DNA of 5,238 nucleotides, from the NCBI GenBank assembly GCA_015655615.1, contig JAATES010000217.1, positions 1-5,238 of the forward strand, given 5' to 3'. Positions 1-5,238 of this stretch are shown one piece after another (the first letter of the stretch is position 1; the number at the start of each line of letters is the position of its first letter). The notes under the pieces were generated by a model, which was given only the letters and a program-made list of their open reading frames with translations, had not been told where the DNA came from and did not search any database. A program made the position numbers and the translations under genes. The DNA is from Actinomycetales bacterium (lineage in GTDB: Bacteria; Actinomycetota; Actinomycetes; Actinomycetales; Cellulomonadaceae).

Positions 1-1218
1 GGGTCCTCGGTGGTCCAGTACGCCATCTTCTGGCATCTCACCCTCGAGTCCCGTTCCGGCTCCGTGATGACCCTCGCGATCCTCTTCGGATTCCTGCCCC
101 AGGCGATCATCAGCATCTTCGCCGGGGTATGGGCGGACCGGCTCAACCGCAAGCTCCTCATCATGGGCTCCGACGCCGTGATCGCCCTGACGACGCTGGG
201 GCTGGCGGTCAGCTTCCTGTCGGGCATCACCGACCTGTGGATCGTCTGCCTGGCCCTGACCATCCGCTCGGTAGGCGCAGGGATCCAGACTCCCGCGGTC
301 TCCGCGATGATCCCGCAGATCGCTCCGCCGAGGCAGCTGCTGCGCGTCAACGGGATCGTCGGCAGCGTGCAGGCCGCCATGAGCATCGCTGCGCCGGCCA
401 TCGCCGCCGCCCTCTATGCGAGCTGGGGGTTGCAGGCCACCTTCTTCCTCGACGTGATCACCGCGGTGATCGGGATCGCGCTGCTGTCCCGGATTCCGCT
501 GGCCAAGATCGACCGCAGCGCCGAAGGGGAGCCGGTGGGCTACCTGGCGGACCTGCGCGACGGCCTGACCTATCTGTGGCGCGTACCGGTGTTCCGGTGG
601 CTGCTCGGCTATCTGGCGCTCATCATGTTCCTCGTCGTCCCGCCGAGCTTTCTGACACCGCTGATGGTGGTGCGCACCTTCGGCGACGACGTGTGGCGGC
701 TGACCGCGATGGAGATCTCCTTCGGGGCCGGCATGGTGCTCGCCGGGGTCATCGTGGCCACCTGGGCGGCCCGGTTCGAGAATCGGCTACGACTGATCGC
801 CCTTGCGGCCGTGGCCTTCGGAGTCGTCACCGTCGGCCTGGGCCTGTCCACTGTGTTCTGGGTCTTCCTGGCCTTCATGTTCCTGTGCGGCCTGGCGGTG
901 CCGTTCTTCAACACCCCGATGTTCACGATCTTCCAGGAACGGGCGGAGCCCGAGATGCAAGGGCGCGTCTTCGGCGTGGTCAGCATCGTCACCGCCGTGA
1001 CCATGCCTGTGGGCATGGGCCTCATCGGGCCGCTGGCCGACCACGTCTCCGTGGAGCTGCTGCTGGTCATCACGGGCGCGATCACCCTGGTCGCGGGACT
1101 CTGGGGTCTACGCGCCTCCGAACGCCTGCGCAGTCAGGTCAGCGCTCCGGTCGCCGGGGCGGAGTCCGACACGCCTGGCGCCCCGCCCACTACGCCTGGC
1201 GCTCCGCCCACCAGGTGA
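1..1218 (+). CDS. MFS transporter (DHA3/MefA-like exporter), 5'-truncated by window
   Basis: Integral membrane exporter of the major facilitator superfamily, which moves small molecules, often drugs or siderophores, out of the cell by proton antiport. The frame is open from base 1, so the true start lies upstream; a GTG at base 10 is internal to the first visible helix and is not the start. The 405 visible residues are mostly hydrophobic helices, with about 11 membrane segments expected. Motif A of the superfamily is visible as GVWADRLNRK (visible residues 42-51) after the first two helices, and a second-half signature QGRVFGVVS lies near base 957. The opening SSVVQYAIFWHLT and the QGRVF motif resemble the MefA/EntS-like (MFS_3) branch. 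Probably only 10-25 N-terminal residues are missing. The C-terminus is a hydrophilic tail ending in two copies of TPGAPPT. The 3' end overlaps the convergent pcnA gene by 29 bp. The substrate cannot be told from sequence. Confidence 0.93.
   Translation, partial: GSSVVQYAIFWHLTLESRSGSVMTLAILFGFLPQAIISIFAGVWADRLNRKLLIMGSDAVIALTTLGLAVSFLSGITDLWIVCLALTIRSVGAGIQTPAVSAMIPQIAPPRQLLRVNGIVGSVQAAMSIAAPAIAAALYASWGLQATFFLDVITAVIGIALLSRIPLAKIDRSAEGEPVGYLADLRDGLTYLWRVPVFRWLLGYLALIMFLVVPPSFLTPLMVVRTFGDDVWRLTAMEISFGAGMVLAGVIVATWAARFENRLRLIALAAVAFGVVTVGLGLSTVFWVFLAFMFLCGLAVPFFNTPMFTIFQERAEPEMQGRVFGVVSIVTAVTMPVGMGLIGPLADHVSVELLLVITGAITLVAGLWGLRASERLRSQVSAPVAGAESDTPGAPPTTPGAPPTR
1171..1212. repeat. 21-bp tandem duplication at convergent gene junction
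   Basis: Two adjacent 21-bp units (1171-1191 and 1192-1212) agree at 19 of 21 positions, differing at unit positions 12 and 21. On the plus strand they are in frame and encode TPGAPPT twice at the C-terminus of the transporter. On the minus strand the second unit covers the end of pcnA, including its last codons (AERQA). The pcnA TAG stop (1192-1190) straddles the unit junction, so the first unit lies just beyond the pcnA stop. The likely origin is slippage or local duplication of the pcnA 3' end. Confidence 0.85.
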
Positions 1219-2683
1219 GCAGCTCGGCGCGGGCGGCCTCGTCGTCGACGGGTCCGCGCTCCATCCGCCGCTCCAGCAGGTACCGGTAGGCCTCGCCCAC
1301 CTCCCGGCTCGGTCCGATGCCCAGGGTCTCCATGATCTGCGCGCCGTCGAGATCCGGCCGGATCGCGGCCAGCTCCTCCCGCGAGCGCAGGTCCGCGATC
1401 CGCGCCTCGAGATCGTCATAGGCCTGACTCAGCCGTGCGGCCTTCCGCTGATTGCGCGTCGTGCAGTCAGCCCGCGTGAGGCGATGCAACCGCTCCAGCA
1501 ACGGACCGGCGTCGGTCACATAGCGGCGCACGGCCGAGTCCGTCCACGAGCCCTCGCCGTATCCGTGGAACCGCAGGTGGAGGCCGACCAGGGTGGAGAC
1601 CTGCTTGATGGTGTCCTTGTCGAACCGCAGGGCACGCAGCCGCTTGATCACCAGCTTCGACCCGACCACCTCGTGGTGGTGGAAGCTCACTCCGCCACCC
1701 GGCTCGAATCGTCGGGTGGCCGGCTTTCCGATGTCGTGCAGCAGGGCCGCGATCCGCAGCACGGGGTCCGGACCCGGCACGGGACCGTCCGGACCCGTCT
1801 CCAGGTCGATGGCCTGGTCGAGCACCGTCAGGGAATGCTCGTAGACATCCTTGTGGTGGTGGTGCTCATCGATCTCCAGTCGCAGGGCAGGCAACTCGGG
1901 CAGCACCTGCTGTCCCAGCCCGGACTCGACCAGCACCCGCAGGCCTGGACGCGGGTGCGCGGACAGCAGCAGCTTGACCAGTTCGTCGCGGACGCGCTCG
2001 GCGGACACGATGGCGATCCGCTCCGCCATGGTCGTCATGGCCCGGAACGCTGCCGCATCCACCGTGAAGCCCAGCTGGCCCACGAATCGCGCGGCCCGCA
2101 TCATGCGCAAGGGATCGTCGTCGAAGGACTGCTCCGGTGCCACCGGAGTCCGCAGCGTGCCCAGGGCAAGATCCGTCAGTCCGTCGAAGGGATCGACGAA
2201 GGTGAGGTCCGGTAGACGGACCGCCATGGCATTGACCGTGAAATCACGCCGCGACAGATCGCCGTCCAGAGAGTCGCCGAAAGCCACGACCGGCTTGCGG
2301 GAGGTGGGGTCATAGTCGTCGGTGCGGTATGTGGTAACCTCCACCGTGATCTCCGGACGGCCGCCGCGGGCACGGCGCTGGGCTCCGATTGTCCCGAAGT
2401 CCTTCCCGATGTCCCAATGCGCGTCGCCCCAGGCCGCCAGCAGGGCCTGCGTCGCATCAGGGCTTGCTGACGTCGCGAAGTCGAGGTCGGTGATCTGCCG
2501 GCCCAGCAGGGCGTCCCGCACGGGACCTCCCACCAGTGCCAGTTCGTGGCCCTCGGCGGCGAAGATCGCGCCGAGTTCGATGGCCTCCGGCACCTCGGCG
2601 GTGAAGAACTCCAGCGCTCGCCGCAAGGCGACCAGCGGTTCGGCAGCACTGAGGCGGGGGGCATCGCGGTCAGGAGCGGGCAT
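1190..2683 (-). CDS. pcnA: CCA-adding tRNA nucleotidyltransferase (class II, actinobacterial type)
   Basis: A cytoplasmic enzyme that builds or repairs the 3'-CCA end of tRNAs from CTP and ATP without a nucleic acid template. It has 497 residues, close to the usual actinobacterial length (about 480). The head domain carries LVGGPVRDALLGR (residues 50-62) followed by the metal-binding pair D66/D68 in TDLDFAT. RRDFTVNAMA (145-154), DPFDGLTDL (164-172), DDDPLRMMRAARF (188-200) and ERVRDEL (229-235) are the conserved palm and neck motifs. A C-terminal HD domain is marked by HHHHKDVYEH (274-283) and ALLHDIGKP (313-321, H316/D317), with FHHHEVVG at 335-342. The ATG at 2683 was chosen because the frame upstream, although open to 3388, is unconserved antisense of the Nudix gene, and because a candidate -10 box sits 8 nt away. 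GTG at 2689 is a less likely alternative. The gene is called pcnA in mycobacteria and cca elsewhere; poly(A) polymerase is unlikely given the actinobacterial context. Confidence 0.96.
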   Translation of the reverse strand: MPAPDRDAPRLSAAEPLVALRRALEFFTAEVPEAIELGAIFAAEGHELALVGGPVRDALLGRQITDLDFATSASPDATQALLAAWGDAHWDIGKDFGTIGAQRRARGGRPEITVEVTTYRTDDYDPTSRKPVVAFGDSLDGDLSRRDFTVNAMAVRLPDLTFVDPFDGLTDLALGTLRTPVAPEQSFDDDPLRMMRAARFVGQLGFTVDAAAFRAMTTMAERIAIVSAERVRDELVKLLLSAHPRPGLRVLVESGLGQQVLPELPALRLEIDEHHHHKDVYEHSLTVLDQAIDLETGPDGPVPGPDPVLRIAALLHDIGKPATRRFEPGGGVSFHHHEVVGSKLVIKRLRALRFDKDTIKQVSTLVGLHLRFHGYGEGSWTDSAVRRYVTDAGPLLERLHRLTRADCTTRNQRKAARLSQAYDDLEARIADLRSREELAAIRPDLDGAQIMETLGIGPSREVGEAYRYLLERRMERGPVDDEAARAELLTWWAERQA

Positions 2684-2691
2684 GGTCACCA

Positions 2692-2720
2692 AGCCTAGCC
2701 AGGCTCTGCCGTGGTGTCGC
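2692..2720 (-). promoter_or_regulatory. Candidate pcnA promoter, possibly leaderless
   Basis: On the minus strand TAGGCT (2697-2692) fits the actinobacterial TANNNT -10 pattern. GCGACA (2720-2715), which matches TTGACA at the last four positions, lies exactly 17 bp upstream. Only 8 nt separate the -10 box from the ATG, so transcription would begin at or next to the start codon, giving a leaderless mRNA. This agrees with the poor Shine-Dalgarno sequence there. The -35 element falls inside the first copy of the 14-bp tandem repeat. This is a prediction from motif and spacing only. Confidence 0.45.
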
Positions 2721-2738
2721 ACACGTGGTGTCGCACAC
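2711..2738. repeat. Perfect 14-bp tandem repeat in the divergent promoter region
   Basis: GTGGTGTCGCACAC occurs twice with no gap (2711-2724 and 2725-2738). Each copy contains the short dyad GTGT-N3-ACAC (2714-2724 and 2728-2738), and a 10-bp GC palindrome, GCGCCGGCGC (2739-2748), follows directly. The repeat lies upstream of both pcnA and the Nudix gene and overlaps the candidate pcnA -35 box. It could be a paired operator or simply a replication-slippage duplication; the sequence alone cannot decide. Confidence 0.8.
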
Positions 2739-2802
2739 GCGCCGGCGCGACCGGAGGGCGACGAACCCTGCCTCTGCCGCCGGGAGGCTAAGGCATAGTC
2801 GG

Positions 2803-2808
2803 TAGACT
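2803..2808 (+). promoter_or_regulatory. Candidate -10 box for a leaderless mutT4-DUF6049 transcript
   Basis: TAGACT fits TANNNT and ends 7 nt before the ATG at 2816, the distance expected when transcription starts at the start codon itself. No good Shine-Dalgarno sequence precedes this ATG, which supports a leaderless mRNA of the kind common in actinobacteria. No recognisable -35 hexamer is found 16-18 bp upstream (around 2780). The remainder of the 132-bp gap shows nothing coding. Confidence 0.45.
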
Positions 2809-2815
2809 GCCTCAC

Positions 2816-3418
2816 ATGTCCGCACCCGCAGAACGACCCGATCGGGAGCATGTCGTTCCTGCGCCACCGGGCGGACATGCCCTGCACATCAATCCCCGGC
2901 AGACCCCGCCATCCTCGCTGCCCGCTGCCTTCGCTTCCACCACGGGCCTGCCCGTGGTGGAAGAGACCTCGGCAGGCGGAATCGTCTTGCGCACCATCGA
3001 CGCCATGCCACATGCCGCGGTGATCGCGCGGCGCAACCGGGCCGGCCGGCTGGAGTGGTGCCTGCCCAAGGGGCACCTCGAAGGGACGGAGACCCCGCCC
3101 GAGGCCGCAGTCCGCGAGATCGCCGAGGAGACCGGTATCACCGGCGCCATCTTGGACCGGCTGGGCGTCATCGACTACTGGTTCACCGGGTCCGACCGCC
3201 GCGTGCACAAGGTCGTCTTTCACTTTCTGCTGCATGCCATCGACGGCGAGATCACAGTGGAGAACGATCCCGACGCCGAGGCCGAGGATGCTGCCTGGAT
3301 CCCGATGCCCGAGTTGCCCGATCGGTTGAGCTATCCGAACGAACGCCGCATCGCAGTCATCGCGCGGTCGCGCACACTCACCGTGCATACCGATCCGATG
3401 CCGGGGAAGCGCCGGTGA
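2816..3418 (+). CDS. mutT4: Nudix hydrolase, MutT4 (Rv3908) type
   Basis: A cytoplasmic pyrophosphohydrolase of the Nudix superfamily that cleaves a nucleoside diphosphate linked to another moiety and uses divalent metal. The complete Nudix box GX5EX7REUXEEXGU is present at residues 86-108, from G86 (GHLEGTE) through REIAEETGI, with the metal-binding glutamates E101, E104 and E105 intact. ETSAGGIV (50-57), LPKGH (83-87), IDYWF (119-123) and RRVHKVV (128-134) match what I recall of M. tuberculosis MutT4, and the position next to pcnA and before a DUF6049 gene agrees. Residues 1-45 are a proline- and alanine-rich, probably disordered extension, also present in MutT4 though different in sequence. 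The ATG was chosen for the leaderless promoter spacing; in-frame GTG codons at 2954 and 2957 would give a protein starting at the core domain. The mutator-type name comes from the family; sanitising of oxidised nucleotides is not shown by sequence, and other nucleotide substrates are possible. The stop overlaps the next gene. Confidence 0.92.
   Translation: MSAPAERPDREHVVPAPPGGHALHINPRQTPPSSLPAAFASTTGLPVVEETSAGGIVLRTIDAMPHAAVIARRNRAGRLEWCLPKGHLEGTETPPEAAVREIAEETGITGAILDRLGVIDYWFTGSDRRVHKVVFHFLLHAIDGEITVENDPDAEAEDAAWIPMPELPDRLSYPNERRIAVIARSRTLTVHTDPMPGKRR
2935..2962 (+). repeat. Perfect 12-bp inverted repeat (hairpin) inside the Nudix gene
   Basis: Arms TTCCACCACGGG (2935-2946) and CCCGTGGTGGAA (2951-2962) are exactly complementary around a CCTG loop. 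The stem lies at codons 41-49, where the disordered extension meets the conserved Nudix core. No T-run follows, so it is not a typical intrinsic terminator. In RNA it would form a stable stem; as DNA it is a dyad a dimeric protein could bind. The right arm contains two in-frame GTG codons that could serve as internal starts. Confidence 0.8.
3403..3418 (+). promoter_or_regulatory. Shine-Dalgarno and GTGA overlap coupling mutT4 to the DUF6049 gene
   Basis: GGGGAAG (3403-3409) lies 5 nt before GTG at 3415 and is a reasonable purine-rich ribosome site within the end of the Nudix gene. The GTG start and TGA stop share GTGA (3415-3418). This arrangement is typical of translational coupling and decides the start of the downstream gene; GTG at 3439 is an in-frame alternative that would remove the basic N-region of the signal peptide. 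Confidence 0.65.
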
Positions 3419-5238
3419 GGGCGGCCCGGCGCACCGTAGTGGCGGCCCTGCTGGTCACCGGATTCCTCAGTGCCAGCGGTGCCTACATCCCGATCACGGC
3501 CACGGCAGCCACTGCGGCCGCCACGGATCCCGCCCCCGTCGCCGTCAGCTTGTCTGAGATCTCCCCGACCGTCGTACGACCGGACTCCGACCTCACGGTC
3601 GTGGCCACGCTGACGAACACGTCGGATCGCCTCACCCTCGACGGTTCGGCCATGCTGAGCATCGAACGGATCCTGATGCTGACGCGCTCCAGCGTCTCGG
3701 CCTGGTCAGATCGCGCCGCCAGCGATCCCATCGGCTCAGCGCTTGATACGGTGCCGGTGAGCCTCGACCCCGGCCAGCGCACCTCCGTGTCCTTCTCGAT
3801 CTCAGCCAGCCGCCTGGGCCTGCTGGCGACCACGGCAGGATGGGGACCCCGCGGCATCGCGGTGAGCGTCTCCGGGACCCTGGCCGTGACAGCGGATTCT
3901 CAGGGTGATCCGGCGTCCTCGGAGGAAGCAGAATCCATCACAGGGCAGCTGGGGGCCGCCCGAAGCTTCGTGCTGTGGCAGCCCGTCGACGACAGCGAGA
4001 TCACGCCCGTCTCCGTGGCCGTCACCGTGCCGGTGACCGGACTGGCCAGCGGGCTTGCCTCCGACACGCAGCCCGGCGGCCGGCTCGATCGGCTCGTGGC
4101 CGCCACCGAAGCCAGCCCAGCCGCGTCCTGGGTGGTGGATCCCGCCCTGCTCGGTACGGCGCTCCAGGGAGCGGACTCCGGCACCGCGGCCGACGACGGC
4201 ACCGGCTCGACTCCTCCCGCCAGTACCGCGAAGGCCTGGGCTGATCGGCTCCGGAGTCACATCGGCGACCGTGACATGTATGCGCTCCCCGCATTCGATC
4301 CCGACGTCGAGCTGACCTCCGACACGGTCCTGGAGCCATCCTCGGAACTCGCGGCCGCCGTCAAGACCCTCACGCAGGGGTGGCGCACCGGCCTAATCCT
4401 GCCCGCTCAGGATGCGCCGACTCGCAAGGTGGCGGTCGCCGCCGCAGCGGCCACCGGAGGTGTGGTGGTGGCGCGATCGGGCTACCAGCCCGAGGACGAG
4501 CTCACCTACACACCCAGCGGGGTCACCACCGTCTCCTCGCAGGAAGAGACCGCCACGGTACTGGTGGCCGACCCCACTCTCACGGAGCTGTTCGTTGCTC
4601 CCAGCGACGACTCGCCGGCGACGGCGCGGCAGCGACTGCTCGCCGAGCTGGCGGTGATCTCCCGGGAGCGCCCCGCCCAGGCCCGGTCCCTGCTGGTCGC
4701 ACTGCCACGGGATTGGGATGCCGAGCCTGCGATCGCCAAAGCTCAGCTCGCGGCCCTCGACAGCGCAGCGTGGACCACGTCCATCCCGGTGTCGACGTTG
4801 TCGGCCGTCGCCCCCGACGACGTCTCCCGAAAAAGCCCCAAGACGGCAGATCGCTCCGGTGTGTTGCCCATCGAGGACTGGGAGCGAGCCGTCGGCACCG
4901 CCCAGAAGGTCACGACCTTCGCGCGTATCGCCGCGGACCCGGAGGCCCTCAGCGGGCCGATCGGCGACTCGACCCTGGCGCTCTCGTCCGTGGCCTGGGA
5001 GTCCGATCCGGACTCGAGACGCAGCGCTGCCGTCGCCGTGCATAGTGCGAGCACGTCGCTGCTGACCTCGCAATCGGTCGTCATCGGCTCCGACGTTAAC
5101 CTCATCAGCGCGGCCGGCTCCCTTCCGGTCACCCTGCGCAACGATCTCGACCAGTCCGTGACGTTGACAGTCCGGCTGGCCCCGGATGATCCGCGGCTCA
5201 GCGCGGAGGAGCTCGACGACGTCACGATCGAGGCCCAA
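3415..5238 (+). CDS. DUF6049-family secreted/membrane-anchored protein, 3'-truncated by window
   Basis: An extracytoplasmic protein of unknown function, homologous in position and pattern to M. tuberculosis Rv3909. The frame is open for 608 codons to the window end with no stop. An N-terminal signal sequence is visible: basic MRAARR, hydrophobic TVVAALLVTGFLSASGA (residues 7-23), then an Ala/Thr-rich stretch with possible cleavage after A31 or A36. Residues 42-160 form a beta-rich, Ig-like region (SPTVVRPDSDLTVVATLTNT). A central region includes ASWVVDPALL (237-246) and YALPAFDPDVEL (289-300), family-like segments. Near residues 563-597, LPVTLRNDLDQSVTLTVRL begins a second Ig-like domain. The family is usually 700-800 residues with a C-terminal membrane helix, so roughly 100-200 residues lie outside the window. 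No cysteine occurs in the visible 608 residues. It is translated in frame with, and probably coupled to, the Nudix gene. A MurJ/MviN-type flippase gene is expected next by synteny, suggesting but not proving a cell-envelope role. Confidence 0.88.
   Translation, partial: MRAARRTVVAALLVTGFLSASGAYIPITATAATAAATDPAPVAVSLSEISPTVVRPDSDLTVVATLTNTSDRLTLDGSAMLSIERILMLTRSSVSAWSDRAASDPIGSALDTVPVSLDPGQRTSVSFSISASRLGLLATTAGWGPRGIAVSVSGTLAVTADSQGDPASSEEAESITGQLGAARSFVLWQPVDDSEITPVSVAVTVPVTGLASGLASDTQPGGRLDRLVAATEASPAASWVVDPALLGTALQGADSGTAADDGTGSTPPASTAKAWADRLRSHIGDRDMYALPAFDPDVELTSDTVLEPSSELAAAVKTLTQGWRTGLILPAQDAPTRKVAVAAAAATGGVVVARSGYQPEDELTYTPSGVTTVSSQEETATVLVADPTLTELFVAPSDDSPATARQRLLAELAVISRERPAQARSLLVALPRDWDAEPAIAKAQLAALDSAAWTTSIPVSTLSAVAPDDVSRKSPKTADRSGVLPIEDWERAVGTAQKVTTFARIAADPEALSGPIGDSTLALSSVAWESDPDSRRSAAVAVHSASTSLLTSQSVVIGSDVNLISAAGSLPVTLRNDLDQSVTLTVRLAPDDPRLSAEELDDVTIEAQ

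Noticed and set aside
10..12. GTG at base 10 as start of the transporter
   Set aside because: The upstream codons (GSS) are in frame and family members have additional residues before SSVVQYAIF; the start is outside the window.
1190..1260. Bidirectional terminator between the transporter and pcnA
   Set aside because: The genes overlap and no stem followed by a T-run is visible on either strand.
1853..1864. (GTG)4 microsatellite
   Set aside because: It encodes H274-H277 of the HHHHKDVYEH segment of the HD domain in pcnA; the run is explained by conserved histidines.
1484..2215. Plus-strand 243-codon open frame opposite pcnA
   Set aside because: It is the shadow of pcnA on the other strand; its composition is unlike a real protein and the minus strand carries all the conserved motifs.
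2684..3388. Minus-strand open frame continuing 235 codons upstream of the pcnA ATG, antisense to the Nudix gene
   Set aside because: It is a side effect of GC-rich codon use in the opposite gene. The translation is Gly/Arg-rich without family motifs, and the pcnA homology begins after the ATG at 2683.
4393..5238. Minus-strand 281-codon open frame and plus-strand frames opposite or offset from the DUF6049 gene
   Set aside because: Frame 1 from 3415 is open throughout and shows a signal peptide and family-like segments; the others are Arg/Gly/Ser-rich shadows.

Overview
The window looks like ordinary chromosomal DNA from a high-GC Gram-positive bacterium (Actinomycetota). The base composition is strongly GC-rich, third codon positions are G/C-biased, and the gene order pcnA (minus) / mutT4-type Nudix gene (plus) / DUF6049 gene (plus) matches, from memory, the Mycobacterium tuberculosis block Rv3907c-Rv3908-Rv3909. 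In that genome the block continues into the MurJ/MviN-like gene and sigM. The genus cannot be fixed from the sequence alone. No tRNA, rRNA, CRISPR array, insertion sequence or phage gene is visible.

Layout, left to right. (1) Bases 1-1218, plus: the 3' part of a major facilitator superfamily drug/macrolide-type exporter, cut by the window edge. (2) Bases 1190-2683, minus: a complete CCA-adding tRNA nucleotidyltransferase that converges on the transporter and overlaps its 3' end by 29 bp. A 21-bp tandem duplication lies at this junction. (3) Bases 2684-2815: a 132-bp divergent promoter region holding a perfect 14-bp tandem repeat and a candidate -10 box close to each start codon. (4) Bases 2816-3418, plus: a complete Nudix hydrolase of the MutT4 type with a proline-rich N-terminal extension. 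A perfect 12-bp inverted repeat sits inside the coding sequence. (5) Bases 3415-5238, plus: the first 608 codons of a secreted or membrane-anchored DUF6049-family protein that runs off the window. It overlaps the Nudix stop by 4 bp (GTGA), so the two are probably translationally coupled.

Functionally this is mostly housekeeping: tRNA 3'-end maturation and repair (pcnA), hydrolysis of a nucleoside-diphosphate-linked substrate (Nudix), and an extracytoplasmic protein of unknown function (DUF6049). The transporter is probably a separate unit that merely abuts the block. I found no convincing new multi-gene system. The points worth a second look are small: the repeats at the gene junction and in the promoter region, the intragenic hairpin, and the conserved pairing of a Nudix enzyme with an uncharacterised envelope protein.
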